A DNA stretch of 64,000 nucleotides. It comes from Brevibacillus formosus. GTDB taxonomy: Bacteria > Bacillota > Bacilli > Brevibacillales > Brevibacillaceae. The stretch lies in contig NZ_PXZL01000010.1 in NCBI RefSeq assembly GCF_003013405.1, forward strand, positions 124,001 to 188,000. The letters are read 5' to 3'. The notes beneath the pieces were generated by a model, which did not search any database, had not been told where the DNA came from, and saw nothing but the letters and a program-made list of their open reading frames with translations. The translations under genes were made by a program, and so were the position numbers. Positions 1-9,638 of the stretch are shown one piece after another (within the stretch, counting starts at the first letter, position 1; every line of letters starts with the position of its first letter).

Positions 1-177
1 GACACGACGCAACGGATTGAAAATGAGATAGCTAATCCCAATCAAGAACATCCAATCAAGGAGCGATGCCAACACACGAATCCAGAAGCCAGCATACAAA
101 TGTTGTGGTTGGGCTTCTGAATATGGATCAAAGGAATCAGGCTCATGCGCTTTTTTTTCGTCGGGAATCTGGTTCAT
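1..177 (-). CDS. RDD family membrane protein, N-terminal part (YteJ-like)
   Basis: Fifty-nine codons run off the left edge of the window. The start ATG at 177 has an AAAGGAGTGG ribosome site just upstream. After about 25 polar residues the protein reads YAGFWIRVLASLLDWMF, the typical opening of RDD domains (a conserved Arg, then an Asp in the first membrane helix). The gene lies 29 bp downstream of sppA on the same strand, matching the sppA-yteJ pair of Bacillus. RDD proteins are small multi-pass membrane proteins of uncertain function. In B. subtilis YteJ is linked to SppA and lantibiotic resistance. The link here rests on synteny; the C-terminus is not visible. Confidence 0.75.
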   Translation of the reverse strand, partial: MNQIPDEKKAHEPDSFDPYSEAQPQHLYAGFWIRVLASLLDWMFLIGISYLIFNPLRRV

Positions 178-206
178 GATAAGCCACTCCTTTCCGTAAT
201 AACAGG

Positions 207-1172
207 CTAAGGCATGAACTGATACAGGAGGCGAGGTGAGCTTTGGCGGTCCCATATTCGATTGAGACCAAGCGGATCAGGATTCGACCAGTACTGCTTC
301 ATGCTGAATAACAGTTTGCTGATGGAGAGCTGGTCTGCATAGCGGATGACCATGGCTTCTTTTTCTCCAGACAAAGAGAGCGCGTAGCGTGTCGCTTCCT
401 CCAAATCACCGAATTCATCGACGAGTCCCAGGCGTTTTGCTTGCTCACCGGAATAGACACGGCCGTCAGCGATTTCCAGTACGCGTTGACGGGAGAGGTT
501 GCGGCCTTTGACGATTACGTCGACGAAATTGTTGTAGCTTTCGTTGACGAGTGTCTGGAAAATTTGCCGTTCTGGGTCCGTCAGTGGCCGGGATGGACTG
601 CCGATGTCTTTGAAGCGTCCGCTTTTGATCGCGTATTGATGCACACCCAGCTTGTTCGCAGCTTCACTATAGTTAAACAGATTGAAAATCACACCGAGAC
701 TGCCAGTTAGTGTGTTGGGATTGGCAAAAATCGCATCGCCTGTCGTGGCCAAGTAATAGCCGCCAGAGGCTGCTGTAGAACCCATGCTGACGACAATAGG
801 TAGATTGCGGACCTGTTTGAGACGTAGCAAGCGTCTGTGTAATTCATCGGTAGCAACGACTTCTCCACCTGGACTATCAATGCGAAGAACGACGGCTTTT
901 ACCAGCTCATCCTCTTCAATTCGGCGTAGCTGTTCAGTTAATAGCTCCGTCATCGAAGGCACCCCAGCGCTATTCTGTTGCCCCGAAATAACGCCGTTCA
1001 CAAACAGCTGCACAATTTTGCTGTTGCCATAGCCCGATACTACATTTTCTTCCCAAGCGAACCCAGGGTGGTCGACGAGATCTGTATAAGTCCCGTAAAT
1101 ACCTTCCACCAAAAGCCCTAATAGAAAAACGGCCAGTACGATTACGAGAGCGACCCATTTTTTTCGATGCAT
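207..1172 (-). CDS. sppA: signal peptide peptidase SppA
   Basis: Membrane-anchored serine protease of the S49 family (321 aa) that degrades leftover signal peptides. One N-terminal membrane helix (about residues 7-24) is followed by the protease domain. The nucleophile is probably Ser136 in the AASGGYY motif, and the general base Lys188 in RFKDIGSP, 52 residues later as in B. subtilis SppA. The start at 1172 (MHRKKW) is preferred over a longer frame because GTGAGGTGG lies correctly before it and the upstream codons do not look coding. It is probably co-transcribed with the RDD gene downstream. I looked for the SigW promoter known for the B. subtilis operon and did not find one within 150 bp. 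Confidence 0.93.
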   Translation of the reverse strand: MHRKKWVALVIVLAVFLLGLLVEGIYGTYTDLVDHPGFAWEENVVSGYGNSKIVQLFVNGVISGQQNSAGVPSMTELLTEQLRRIEEDELVKAVVLRIDSPGGEVVATDELHRRLLRLKQVRNLPIVVSMGSTAASGGYYLATTGDAIFANPNTLTGSLGVIFNLFNYSEAANKLGVHQYAIKSGRFKDIGSPSRPLTDPERQIFQTLVNESYNNFVDVIVKGRNLSRQRVLEIADGRVYSGEQAKRLGLVDEFGDLEEATRYALSLSGEKEAMVIRYADQLSISKLLFSMKQYWSNPDPLGLNRIWDRQSSPRLLYQFMP

Positions 1173-1379
1173 GAAAACCACCTCACGCTTAGCATGAGCC
1201 GCCGGGAGCATAGTTACGCATGCGACAAGCACTGGAAAAAATGGGATTGAGGCGATTATCTACAAGGATGGCAGCCAAAGGCTGAGTAGCAAATTCATGC
1301 AATTTTTTGACTATTGCGGTAAAATGAAAGTGCAAGAACCACAACCAAGCTTGTTTTATCGCGATAGGGGGAAAGACAA

Positions 1380-2108
1380 ATGATTATACAGGTGTCGAAT
1401 TTGACGAAGAACTACGGCGACCTAAAAGTGTTGAAGGGCATTACGACTCAGGTAGCAGAAAAGGAAGTAGTCTGTGTCATTGGCCCGTCTGGCTCGGGCA
1501 AGAGCACGTTTCTTCGTTGCTTGAATCAGCTGGAGGAAATGAGCAGCGGAAAGATTGTCATCAACGGACATGATTTGTCAGACCCCAAGACCGATATAAA
1601 TAAAGTCAGAGAAGAGGTCGGGATGGTTTTTCAACGATTTAATCTCTTTCCGCATAAAACGGTGCTGGAAAACGTCATGCTGGCCCCAGTAAAAGTAAAG
1701 AGGATGTCTCAGGAAGAAGCCCGCAAGCAAGGGTTGGCTCTCTTGCAGAAGGTAGGGCTCCAGGACAAGGCCGATGTGTATCCCGAGCGGCTGTCAGGGG
1801 GGCAGATGCAACGAGTCGCAATCGCAAGGGCGCTCGCCATGAATCCAAAGGTTATGTTGTTTGATGAGCCGACATCCGCTCTAGACCCAGAGCTGGTAGG
1901 AGAGGTGCTTGCCGTCATCAAAAATTTAGCCAAAGAAGGCATGACAATGGTGATCGTGACGCATGAAATGAATTTTGCCAAGGAAGTTGGCGACCGAATC
2001 ATTTTTATGGATCAAGGTATCATCATGGCAGAAGGTCATCCCAGTGAGGTATTTGGCAATAACGTCAACGAGCGCTTGCGTTCGTTCTTGGGCAAGGTAT
2101 TGGCGTAG
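1380..2108 (+). CDS. amino-acid-type ABC transporter ATP-binding protein (GlnQ family)
   Basis: A 242-aa ATPase of the polar amino acid uptake (PAAT) group. Visible motifs are Walker [10 protein letters not shown] (about 34-42), the Q-loop in [11 protein letters not shown], signature [15 protein letters not shown], Walker [14 protein letters not shown] and the H-loop THEM. The signature has QM where most relatives have QQ. The ribosome site GGGGGAAAG precedes the ATG. No permease or binding protein lies next to it: the upstream gene is divergent and the downstream gene convergent. It therefore either works with a transporter encoded elsewhere or is an orphan. The substrate cannot be told from the sequence. 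Confidence 0.88.
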   Translation: MIIQVSNLTKNYGDLKVLKGITTQVAEKEVVCVIGPSGSGKSTFLRCLNQLEEMSSGKIVINGHDLSDPKTDINKVREEVGMVFQRFNLFPHKTVLENVMLAPVKVKRMSQEEARKQGLALLQKVGLQDKADVYPERLSGGQMQRVAIARALAMNPKVMLFDEPTSALDPELVGEVLAVIKNLAKEGMTMVIVTHEMNFAKEVGDRIIFMDQGIIMAEGHPSEVFGNNVNERLRSFLGKVLA

Positions 2109-2116
2109 AAAAGAAG

Positions 2117-2164
2117 GGCACCAGTTGCTTCGTTTCGTATCATGAAAAACGAGGCACTGGTGCC
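2117..2164. terminator. bidirectional terminator
   Basis: Long imperfect stem GGCACCAGT...ACTGGTGCC enclosing a second paired block (TCGTTT/AAACGA). It sits between two convergent genes and can serve both. Confidence 0.6.
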
Positions 2165-2167
2165 GTA

Positions 2168-2869
2168 TTATTTTGCTGCATCCAACAATTGACTGACCGT
2201 GACAAATCGATAACCCTGCGAACGCAAATCCGTGATAAGCTCCCGGAGAGCGGCGACTGTTTGCCGTTGGTTTAAGCCCCCATCGTGAAACAGGATGATA
2301 TCCCCGGAGGAGACATTACTCTTGACGCTTTTGGCAATGACGTTAGCCGTGCGTGCCAAAGACCAATCACGAGGATCGATCGACCAGTGAATGATGTCGT
2401 AGCCACTGGATTGAACCGCATTCATGACGTCATGTGTCAGGATGCCGTAGGGTGGACGGTAGTATTGCGCCAAAATGCCGGTCGTCTTCAAAATGGAGCG
2501 CTCTGCATGCTTGATTTCTTCGTACACTTCATGCTCGGTCAGCTTGTTAAGATCAAAATGGTGGTAGCCATGGTTGCCGATTTCATGCCCAGCTTTGTAA
2601 ATCCACTGCATGACTTTTGGGTGTTTATCCACTTGTGAGCCAAGGACAAAAAACGTAGCGCGAACGTTGTACTGATGCAGCACCTCAAGAATTTTGGGCG
2701 TATAGATAGCATCCGGCCCGTCATCAAAAGTGAGAGCGACGACTTTTTTCTCCGTGTCGATTCTGTGGATCGGTTCATACGAAGGCAGTGTTTGCTGGGC
2801 AAAAGTAGGGAGGGTGCCGTAGCCAAGAAGGCAGGCGAGTAGCAAGGCGTACCGTATGCATTTGCGCAC
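2168..2869 (-). CDS. secreted polysaccharide deacetylase (NodB/CE4 domain)
   Basis: A 233-aa exported enzyme with an N-terminal signal peptide (hydrophobic run LLLACLLGYG, likely cleavage after TFAQ). The NodB domain shows motif 1 TFDDGPD (about 47-53), the metal-binding HxxxH-type motif NHGYHHFDL, motif 3 RPPYG, motif 4 WSIDPRDW and motif 5 ILFHDGG. CE4 enzymes remove N-acetyl groups from peptidoglycan or chitin-like polymers. All metal and catalytic positions appear intact. The GTG at 2869 is preferred over the TTG at 2875 because AAGGAGG is only 3 bases from the TTG but 9 from the GTG. The size fits the PdaB/YlxY/PdaA range, so spore or wall peptidoglycan is a plausible target, but substrate is inferred. 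Confidence 0.88.
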   Translation of the reverse strand: MRKCIRYALLLACLLGYGTLPTFAQQTLPSYEPIHRIDTEKKVVALTFDDGPDAIYTPKILEVLHQYNVRATFFVLGSQVDKHPKVMQWIYKAGHEIGNHGYHHFDLNKLTEHEVYEEIKHAERSILKTTGILAQYYRPPYGILTHDVMNAVQSSGYDIIHWSIDPRDWSLARTANVIAKSVKSNVSSGDIILFHDGGLNQRQTVAALRELITDLRSQGYRFVTVSQLLDAAK

Positions 2870-3010
2870 GAACAATCGCCTCCTTCTTCTGGGATGTGAT
2901 TAGGTTCACCTCCTGATAGGGAAAACATGCTACCAAAAGAAAACAGCGGTCAGAGAAGGTGGCGGTTATGTTAAAATGGAAGAACCGTACATAGGAGAGG
3001 AGAGAGTTTG

Positions 3011-3823
3011 GTGGAACTCCGCGGTATTTTGCAAGGACTAACACACGAGTACCATGGAGGGGACAAGCCGGTAGACTACTATTTGAATATCGGCGGGTAT
3101 CGCCTTCCGCTTAATGAATGGCTGGGCAGTGAATTGACGATTTCGTTTTTAGGCGAAAAAAACTGTATTGCCTGTGGCCGTAAAACAAACAAGACGTTTA
3201 ACAGCGGGTACTGCTATCCCTGTTTTACCAAACTGCCGGAAAATGACTTGTGCATCGTCAAGCCGCATGAATGTCATTTTGACTTGGGGACTTGCCGGGA
3301 CGAGAGCTTCGGCGAGAAATATTGCATGATCCCTCATTTTGTCTATTTGGCAGTGTCGAGTGATATAAAGGTAGGATTGACTCGCAAGCATAATGAATTG
3401 AGACGCTGGGTGGATCAAGGCGCGATTCGCGCGATTCCGATTGCGGAGGTTCCGACTCGTCGAATGGCAGGGGAGCTTGAATTCCACTTGAGCCAGTTTT
3501 TGCCTGACAAGACCAACTGGCGCAAAATGCTCAAGGGAGATGTGAAGGAAATCGACTTGCTCGCCATGCGTGACGAAGTGTACGGTCATTTTCCTGAACA
3601 GTTTAAAGCATTCCAATATCGCGAGGACGAATGGGTAGATATTGCTTATCCGATCTTGGAGTCACTGGATAAAATCAATTCCAAGACGCTTGATAAAGAA
3701 CAACAGCTCGGTGGCCGATTAATCGGTGTAAAAGCACAGTATTTGATCTTTGACAATGGTGTATTCCAGACGAGAAAGCACGCTGGCTACCAAGTCGAGA
3801 TCAAAGCAAAGCCATCTGCATAA
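3011..3823 (+). CDS. DUF2797 domain protein, cysteine-rich
   Basis: A 270-aa cytoplasmic protein recognised as DUF2797 by its Cys-rich N-terminal half. CIACGRKT, CYPCF and two further Cys (CIVKPHECHFDLGTC) form a probable zinc site around residues 50-95. A GIY-YIG-like core follows (VYLAVSSDIKVGLTRK...RRWVDQGA). The family has no established function; the resemblance to GIY-YIG nucleases is structural and distant. TTG 3008 and GTG 3011 are adjacent in-frame starts behind AGGAGAGAG; the GTG has the better spacing (8 bases). Confidence 0.75.
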   Translation: MELRGILQGLTHEYHGGDKPVDYYLNIGGYRLPLNEWLGSELTISFLGEKNCIACGRKTNKTFNSGYCYPCFTKLPENDLCIVKPHECHFDLGTCRDESFGEKYCMIPHFVYLAVSSDIKVGLTRKHNELRRWVDQGAIRAIPIAEVPTRRMAGELEFHLSQFLPDKTNWRKMLKGDVKEIDLLAMRDEVYGHFPEQFKAFQYREDEWVDIAYPILESLDKINSKTLDKEQQLGGRLIGVKAQYLIFDNGVFQTRKHAGYQVEIKAKPSA

Positions 3824-3870
3824 TGAATTGCAAACTCCTCACACTAGGACATGTGAAGGAGGATGGGCAG

Positions 3871-4062
3871 ATGGATGAGCACATTGAGTATACCATGCCT
3901 TTAACCGGGACACTGGCTGAGGCAGTGGAAGACGAGAATGCCGAGCAACTAGGGGTGCCCTTCTCGCCGCTTTCGCAAATGTGGCAGGTGAATCCGGATG
4001 CTCGGACGAATGAAGAAGAGACTGCGAAAAGCAGGCGCAATGAAAGCAACATGCCGCAATAG
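3871..4062 (+). CDS. small acidic hypothetical protein (63 aa)
   Basis: Starts MDEHIEYTMP after an excellent GAAGGAGGA site 8 bases upstream. An in-frame ATG at 3823 overlaps the previous stop but lacks a ribosome site. The protein is acidic and polar, without membrane segments or cysteines, and ends in a basic and amide-rich tail. It follows the DUF2797 gene closely and ends before a clear terminator, so the two are probably one transcript. No family recognised. Confidence 0.6.
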   Translation: MDEHIEYTMPLTGTLAEAVEDENAEQLGVPFSPLSQMWQVNPDARTNEEETAKSRRNESNMPQ

Positions 4063-4073
4063 CAACACGTATG

Positions 4074-4110
4074 AACGACAGCCAGAAGACAGTCATGGCT
4101 GTCGTTTTTG
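4074..4110 (+). terminator. Rho-independent terminator
   Basis: Stem AACGACAGCC / GGCTGTCGTT followed by a T tract; ends the DUF2797 transcript. Confidence 0.85.
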
Positions 4111-4143
4111 TTTAGTACGGTGAATACGTGAGGAGGCAGAGGT

Positions 4144-4992
4144 ATGCAAGTCTGGTTGCATTCTTTTTGGGTTGCGATGGTGCTAATCGGTTGCATGTGG
4201 GGGATGTACGAAATCGGGGCAAAGCAGATCGGAAATATGAATACGAAAAAAGCAGCACTTGAAACGCCGATTATTTCCACACAAGCGAGTCATAAGTTGG
4301 TGGACCGTGACGCCGTTGTTGAAGCGTTTGATTGGACAGACGACAAGGGTGTAGGCCTCGAGTATAACGAAGCTGAGCTGTTACAAATGCAAAAAGATCC
4401 GGACAACCATAACTACAAAAAAGTTCTCCGCCGTTTTGTGCAGAGTGAGTTGAAAACGGAAATCGAGAGCTTTCAAACGATAGGCAGTCAATTAAATCCC
4501 AAGAGAATTCTTGTAGCGACGACAGAAGGCATGCTGTACGAGGTGACGATGAAAAAAAGGAGTAATCATGGGCAAATGTGGACGATAGAAGGATACAATA
4601 TGACGGCTGGATATAGGACGGATGTGGAGCAAGAGCAAGACCTACTGCCGGAAGATATGTATCCAACCTATCGTGTGATGGAGCTAGCCGAAGCCGATTT
4701 GCAAATCCAAGCGTGGGCGAAGCCGCTTATTCAAAACAGTCAGGGCCATACATTTAACACCGCTCTAAACGGCAAAACATATCTCTTGATCAAAACATCG
4801 CAGAGTGAAACAGATTCGGTGGAGGTTGAGGGAATTAGAATCTGGGTGGAAGAAATGCTCGTCCATTATCAAACATATGAATTTGGAGAAGGGGCAGATC
4901 GTTCCATACTTAATAACTACTTGCTGATTGAAGTGCCGGAAACTGCAGAATCTGGTGTGACGTTTTACAATACGGTAACCGTTGTCCGCTAG
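4144..4992 (+). CDS. membrane-anchored hypothetical protein (282 aa)
   Basis: One N-terminal membrane anchor or signal segment (about residues 5-22, FWVAMVLIGCMWGMYEIG) is followed by about 255 residues of soluble, mostly beta-like sequence facing outside. The Cys at residue 17 is not in a convincing lipobox. The GAGGAGGCAGAGGT ribosome site supports the ATG. No family recognised. It stands between a terminator and the Spx-like gene. Function unknown; an extracytoplasmic role is inferred only from the anchor. Confidence 0.65.
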   Translation: MQVWLHSFWVAMVLIGCMWGMYEIGAKQIGNMNTKKAALETPIISTQASHKLVDRDAVVEAFDWTDDKGVGLEYNEAELLQMQKDPDNHNYKKVLRRFVQSELKTEIESFQTIGSQLNPKRILVATTEGMLYEVTMKKRSNHGQMWTIEGYNMTAGYRTDVEQEQDLLPEDMYPTYRVMELAEADLQIQAWAKPLIQNSQGHTFNTALNGKTYLLIKTSQSETDSVEVEGIRIWVEEMLVHYQTYEFGEGADRSILNNYLLIEVPETAESGVTFYNTVTVVR

Positions 4993-5050
4993 GTGTACTT
5001 CTTTTACAATGAAAGAAACGACGACATAAACCAAAAGCGAGGAAATACAT

Positions 5051-5416
5051 ATGACGATGAAAGCTTACCTGTACAACAAGTGTGATACTTGCCGCAAAGC
5101 GAAAAAATGGCTCACCGATCAAAAGATTGGCTTCGAAGAAATTCCGATTGTTGATGCACCGCCGTCAAAAGAGGAGCTACGCCAAATTTGGCAGACAAGC
5201 GGCCTCGATTTGCGCAAGTTTTTCAATGTGAGTGGTGTCCAATACCGCGAGCTGGGCTTGAAGGACAAGCTTCCTACAATGTCAGAGGATGAAATGCTTG
5301 AGCTGTTGGCTTCCAATGGCAAGCTGATCAAACGGCCTCTGATCGCAAGCGATCGTACCGTAACCCTTGGTTTCAAAGAAGAAGAACTGGAGAAGGCTTG
5401 GGGAGGGAAGGCATGA
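5051..5416 (+). CDS. Spx/ArsC-family thioredoxin-fold protein (YusI-like)
   Basis: A 121-aa protein of the arsenate reductase/Spx superfamily. The redox motif Cys11-x-x-Cys14 (KCDTCRKA) lies after the first strand, and KRPLIASD near residue 95 is the usual cis-Pro region. Its stop overlaps the start of the aminotransferase (ATGA). Nearby gcvH recalls the yusI-gcvH neighbourhood of B. subtilis, so it is probably YusI-like rather than the global regulator Spx, which is normally a separate gene with a CxxC at residues 10-13. Whether it reduces a substrate or binds RNA polymerase is not known. Confidence 0.85.
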   Translation: MTMKAYLYNKCDTCRKAKKWLTDQKIGFEEIPIVDAPPSKEELRQIWQTSGLDLRKFFNVSGVQYRELGLKDKLPTMSEDEMLELLASNGKLIKRPLIASDRTVTLGFKEEELEKAWGGKA

Positions 5417-6603
5417 TGCGCCAACCTTCCAAAAGACTGAACCATCTTTCCGCCGATATTTTTTCAGAAATGGAGGCCCGCAAAAGGGAAGTTGCCAAAA
5501 CAAGAACGGTATACGACTTGAGCATCGGCAGTCCTGATCAGCAGCCTGACGAGAAGCTTCTGCAAACGTTAATCCATGCCATCCAGCAACCAACCGCTTT
5601 TCGCTATCCATTGAGCGATGGAACGGCGGCCTTCAGAGAAGAGGTCGCCCGCTGGTATCAGTATCGTTTTGGGGTGGAGCTGAAGCCGGATGGGGAGGTT
5701 CATTCCTTGATGGGGTCACAGGATGGTTTGGCTCACTTTGCTTTGGCATGGACCGATCCTGGAGATATCGTCCTCGTACCTGATCCCGGGTATCCGATTT
5801 ACGAAGGCAGTGTTCATTTGGCGGGAGCGGTACCTTATCGGATGCCTCTGCGGGCAGAAAATGAATTTTTGCCAAAGCTGACAGACATTCCAGAGGAGAT
5901 TGCGGCTCGTGCAACGTTCATGATTCTGAACTATCCGAATAATCCGGTTTCCGCCGTCGCTACCCTTGCCTTTTTTGAAGAGGTCGTGGCTTTTGCCAAG
6001 CGGTTTGACATTATCGTGGTTCATGACTTGGCCTATTCGGAGATGGTGTTTGACGGCTACCAAGCGCCGAGCTTTTTGCAAGTGCCGGGAGCGAAGGAAG
6101 TGGGAATTGAATTTAATTCGTTTTCCAAGAGCTTCAACATGGCAGGCTGCCGGATCGCTTATGTTGTAGGGAATGCAGACATCATTAAGCCGCTTGCGAT
6201 TGTAAAATCCAATATCGATTACGGCGTCTTTTTACCTGTACAGCAAATGGCCATTGAGGCTTTGCGGTATGATCGGGAAACGGGTGGGAAAAACACAGTT
6301 GCCCCTGTTTACCAGGAACGGCGTGATGTGTTGCTGGAGGCATTGGCAAAGGCAGGATGGAGCATTCCATCTCCAAAGGCGACCATGTTCGTCTGGGCAG
6401 CTGTACCGAAAGGGTGGACGTCACGAGAGTTTGCCTTCGCGTTACTGGAGAAAGCCGGAGTCGTGGTGGTTCCGGGAAGTGCCTTCGGCGAAGAAGGAGA
6501 AGGGTATGTACGAATTGCTCTCGTCCAACCTCCTGAGATCCTGTTAGAGGCTGCGGCTGCCATCGATCAATCTGGGATTCTCCGCATGAAAACAAGTGTG
6601 TAA
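5413..6603 (+). CDS. class I/II PLP-dependent aminotransferase
   Basis: A 396-aa fold-type I aminotransferase close to the LL-diaminopimelate/aspartate aminotransferase group. It shows the PLP-Lys motif FNSFSKSFNMAGCRIAY, NYPNNPVS (aromatic/Asn contact), VHDLAYSEMVFDGY (Asp and Tyr that bind the pyridine ring) and the C-terminal Arg in GYVRIAL. The ATG at 5413 is chosen because GGGAGG lies 6 bases before it. An upstream TTG in frame would place the ribosome site inside the gene. It is translationally coupled to the Spx-like gene. Amino acid specificity cannot be told from sequence alone. Confidence 0.87.
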   Translation: MMRQPSKRLNHLSADIFSEMEARKREVAKTRTVYDLSIGSPDQQPDEKLLQTLIHAIQQPTAFRYPLSDGTAAFREEVARWYQYRFGVELKPDGEVHSLMGSQDGLAHFALAWTDPGDIVLVPDPGYPIYEGSVHLAGAVPYRMPLRAENEFLPKLTDIPEEIAARATFMILNYPNNPVSAVATLAFFEEVVAFAKRFDIIVVHDLAYSEMVFDGYQAPSFLQVPGAKEVGIEFNSFSKSFNMAGCRIAYVVGNADIIKPLAIVKSNIDYGVFLPVQQMAIEALRYDRETGGKNTVAPVYQERRDVLLEALAKAGWSIPSPKATMFVWAAVPKGWTSREFAFALLEKAGVVVVPGSAFGEEGEGYVRIALVQPPEILLEAAAAIDQSGILRMKTSV

Positions 6604-6636
6604 CAGTTGAAGTCAAAAAAGAGGGGATGAGCTTTC

Positions 6637-7089
6637 ATGCGTTTGCGCGAAGAAATGCCTGACTTTCCTGGGATTACAGAGTGGATCAACGGGCAAGCAA
6701 CCAAAGCTGATTTGGCTGGAAGTCCTGTTTTGGTGCATATCTGGTCCGTCAGTTGTTACATGTGCAAGGAATCGATGCCAAGCATAAATGAATGGCGAGA
6801 CCAATACGCTGCTAACGGTTTGAAGGTCATTGGAATTCATATGCCTCATTCGGAAAAAGATACAGACATCGAGATGATTAAGAAGGCGATTGCAGAACAA
6901 CATTTGACACACCCTATTGCAATCGATAATGATAGAAGGACAGTCGATGCATTCCAGAATGAATACGTCCCCGCTTTTTATTTGTTTGACGAGGCTCTTC
7001 AGTTACGTCATTTTCAGGCAGGAGAGAAGGGTCTCCAACTGGTAAAAAAACGCTTGTTCAGAATTTTGGGGATCGAAGAGGAATCCTAG
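6637..7089 (+). CDS. thioredoxin-like/TlpA-family redox protein
   Basis: A 150-aa protein with a thioredoxin fold of the TlpA/ResA-like class. The active-site pair is Cys40-Tyr-Met-Cys43 (SVSCYMCKESMP), followed by the usual GLKVIGIHMPHSEKD and the cis-Pro YVPAFYLFD. There is no signal peptide or membrane helix, unlike ResA, so it should be cytoplasmic. It lies between the aminotransferase and gcvH on the same strand; the redox partner is unknown. Confidence 0.83.
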   Translation: MRLREEMPDFPGITEWINGQATKADLAGSPVLVHIWSVSCYMCKESMPSINEWRDQYAANGLKVIGIHMPHSEKDTDIEMIKKAIAEQHLTHPIAIDNDRRTVDAFQNEYVPAFYLFDEALQLRHFQAGEKGLQLVKKRLFRILGIEEES

Positions 7090-7148
7090 AATGTTCGTCT
7101 AATTATGTATGTGTAATGGATTGTACCCGATAGGAGGATATGTAAACG

Positions 7149-7529
7149 ATGGAATTCCCGAAAAATCTACGTTACAGTGAAGAGCATGAGTGGGTGCGAG
7201 TAGAAGGAAACAAGGCGTACATCGGAATCACTTCTTTTGCTCAATCAGAGCTGGGTGACATCGTGTTTGTCGAGCTGCCTGAGGTAGGCGCGACAATCCA
7301 ACAGGATGAGCCGTTTGGCAGCGTGGAATCGGTAAAAACCGTTTCTGAACTGTACGCTCCTGTAACTGGTAAAGTAGTAGAAGTAAATGGCGAACTGGAA
7401 GACGCACCTGAACTGGTTAACTCCTCGCCGTACGAGCAAGCATGGATGATCGTCGTCGAATTGTCTGATACAGCTGAGTTGGACAAGCTGATGGATGCAG
7501 ACAAATACGAAGCGATGGTAAAAGAATAG
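7149..7529 (+). CDS. gcvH: glycine cleavage system H protein
   Basis: A 126-aa lipoyl carrier of the glycine cleavage complex. The lipoylated Lys63 lies in the classic [15 protein letters not shown] context. The length is normal for GcvH. AGGAGGATATG precedes the ATG by a normal distance. In Firmicutes the same protein also relays octanoyl groups to the E2 enzymes through LipL. gcvT and gcvP are not in the window, as is common for Bacillales, where gcvH is separate. Confidence 0.97.
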   Translation: MEFPKNLRYSEEHEWVRVEGNKAYIGITSFAQSELGDIVFVELPEVGATIQQDEPFGSVESVKTVSELYAPVTGKVVEVNGELEDAPELVNSSPYEQAWMIVVELSDTAELDKLMDADKYEAMVKE

Positions 7530-7536
7530 GAAACAA

Positions 7537-7566
7537 AAAAGCCGGGGCTTTTGTGCTCCGGCTTTT
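7537..7566. terminator. bidirectional terminator
   Basis: Stem AAAAGCCGGgGC / GCtCCGGCTTTT between convergent gcvH and the chemotaxis receptor gene, with A and T tracts on both sides. Confidence 0.85.
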
Positions 7567-7583
7567 CTTCGTTTATGGAAGGT

Positions 7584-9638
7584 CTACTCCAACTTGAATG
7601 TTCGTACTGCATCATTAAGTTCTTCTGCCATTTTTGCCAGCATCGTTGCAGCCGAAGAGATTTCCTCCATGGAAGCGGTTTGTTCTTCCGCTGCTGCTGC
7701 AACGGTTTGAGAGTTGCCGGCTGATTGTTCTGCGATTTGTGTAATATGGGTAATGGCGGATACAATCGTTTGCATTTGCTGACTGATCTTTCTCATTTCC
7801 GTTGTCACTTCATTCATGCGGATGAGCAACCCTGACGTGGAGCCAGTAATTTGCTCAAATGCATTTCCTGTTGAGCGAACGAGAGTCATGCCTTCTCCCA
7901 AAATAGAAGCGCCATGATTCATTGCCGCAATTGCTGAGCCTGTGTCCTGTTGAATCACTGTGAGGATGTGACTGACCTGCTCGGCGGCTGAACTCGACTG
8001 CTCGGCCAGCTTGCGCACCTCGTCGGCTACAACGGCAAAGCCTCGTCCTTGTTCTCCGGCGCGAGCTGCTTCGATAGCGGCGTTCAGAGCGAGAAGGTTG
8101 GTTTGACTGGCGATCGTCGTGATGAGTGAGATCATTTCTCCAATCTCTTGGGAGCGTTGGCCTAGCGCATTGACAATGGTAGAGGTCTTGGCCATCTGGC
8201 TATGGATCACATCCATGTGCTCGACCGTTTTGGCTGCCATCTGATTGCCATCTGTGGCTTGGCGGTTCGCTTCTTGTGTAGAGAGATTTACATCCTCAAT
8301 GCCTTTTTCCATCGCTTCGATGTGTACGGCAATCTTGTTGATAACCTCATAGCCTTGAACGGTCGCATCCACTTGCTGCTCCGTACCGTAGGCAATTTCT
8401 TGAACGGATTGAGCAATTTGCTCTGTTGCTTTGCTCGTCTGTTCCGCACTTGCCATCAATTGCTCAGACGTAGCAGCAACCTGTTGAGCATTGAAGCTGA
8501 CTTGACCCAGTGTTTCGCGCAAGGTTGCCGTCATGGAGTTGAAGCGATTCGCCATAACCCCCATCTCGTCTGCTGTCTGAATATCCATGGAAGCGGTAAA
8601 ATCTCCATTGGAGAGGGCATGCGACAGCTGGTTGGCGCGATCGATTTGTTTGGTCAAGTATTTGCTGAAGTAATAGATGACAGCAATCATGATCAACAGA
8701 CCGATCAGACTCACCGTACAAAGCTGAAAGAACAAGTCATAGAGAGGATCGGCAATTTCTTTTTCTGGCATCACGAGAGCGATTGTCCAGTTTGTATCTC
8801 CGAGCTCTTGAAAATAAACACGATTGCTGCCGTTTTCGTCAGTAAACGTCTTCATTCCTGATTTCTCTTCTAGAAGAGAAGGACCGATTGCTGCCAAGGA
8901 AGCATTCTCGTCAGATTGAACGGAATGATTCATCAGCTTGTCTGCTTGAGGATGAGCGAGATATCTCCCTTTTTGATCCACCAAAAAGGCCCAGCCTGTT
9001 TCGCCTACTTTTGTACTGGAGACGAGCTTTTCCACGTCAGTGAGTGTAATATCGTCCGTAGCCACACCCAGAAGCTTTTTATCCGGAGTGTAAAATGGGG
9101 CTACTACTGTCACCATGGAGACCTTGGAAACCTCGTCATAGTACGGCTCGGAATAATCCGTTTCCTTCTTGGTCGAAATACCGAGCTTGTACCAGTCTTG
9201 ATTTGGATAGTTATAGGAATCGCTGCTGTACTCAGCTGTAATGGTAACCTTGCCGTCGGTCTTAGCCCCGTAAGTAGCAACAAGTTTCTTGTTCGGGTCA
9301 AAAGCGTATGGTTCCATGAAAATTCCCATTCCAACCGTCGTATCATTAATGAGGACAGTTTTGGACAGCAGGGAATTTAATTGCTCTAGCGAATTTGAAA
9401 CAGGACCGACTTCAATAAAGCGAGCCATACTCAACGTTACCTTGCTATGGGCTTCCAGTTGCTTTTCCACATTACTGCCGACCATATCTAGTTGATAGTT
9501 CATTTTGTCTTCAATTTCCCGATTCAGTTGGTCGACAGAGAACCAGAAACCGATGCCCACGACGAGCAAAAGAGTTAAGATAATGACAGGCAGAGTAATG
9601 GTCAGTGTTCGAGCACGAAGACTTTTAAAACGAAGCAT
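7584..9638 (-). CDS. methyl-accepting chemotaxis protein with dCache sensor
   Basis: A 684-aa transmembrane receptor. Helix 1 is at about residues 12-33. An extracellular double-Cache ligand domain follows to about 300, with the [22 protein letters not shown] block seen in amino-acid-binding dCache proteins. Helix 2 (about 305-328) leads to a HAMP domain and a cytoplasmic signalling domain. The signalling tip is [44 protein letters not shown], given here in the one-letter pieces [19 protein letters not shown] and [18 protein letters not shown]. It feeds CheA/CheW. A SigD-like promoter lies upstream. The ligand is unknown. Confidence 0.95.
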   Translation of the reverse strand: MLRFKSLRARTLTITLPVIILTLLLVVGIGFWFSVDQLNREIEDKMNYQLDMVGSNVEKQLEAHSKVTLSMARFIEVGPVSNSLEQLNSLLSKTVLINDTTVGMGIFMEPYAFDPNKKLVATYGAKTDGKVTITAEYSSDSYNYPNQDWYKLGISTKKETDYSEPYYDEVSKVSMVTVVAPFYTPDKKLLGVATDDITLTDVEKLVSSTKVGETGWAFLVDQKGRYLAHPQADKLMNHSVQSDENASLAAIGPSLLEEKSGMKTFTDENGSNRVYFQELGDTNWTIALVMPEKEIADPLYDLFFQLCTVSLIGLLIMIAVIYYFSKYLTKQIDRANQLSHALSNGDFTASMDIQTADEMGVMANRFNSMTATLRETLGQVSFNAQQVAATSEQLMASAEQTSKATEQIAQSVQEIAYGTEQQVDATVQGYEVINKIAVHIEAMEKGIEDVNLSTQEANRQATDGNQMAAKTVEHMDVIHSQMAKTSTIVNALGQRSQEIGEMISLITTIASQTNLLALNAAIEAARAGEQGRGFAVVADEVRKLAEQSSSAAEQVSHILTVIQQDTGSAIAAMNHGASILGEGMTLVRSTGNAFEQITGSTSGLLIRMNEVTTEMRKISQQMQTIVSAITHITQIAEQSAGNSQTVAAAAEEQTASMEEISSAATMLAKMAEELNDAVRTFKLE

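Noticed and set aside
1173..1379. SigW promoter for sppA
   Set aside because: A CGTA occurs, but no TGAAAC-like -35 lies 16-17 bases before it.
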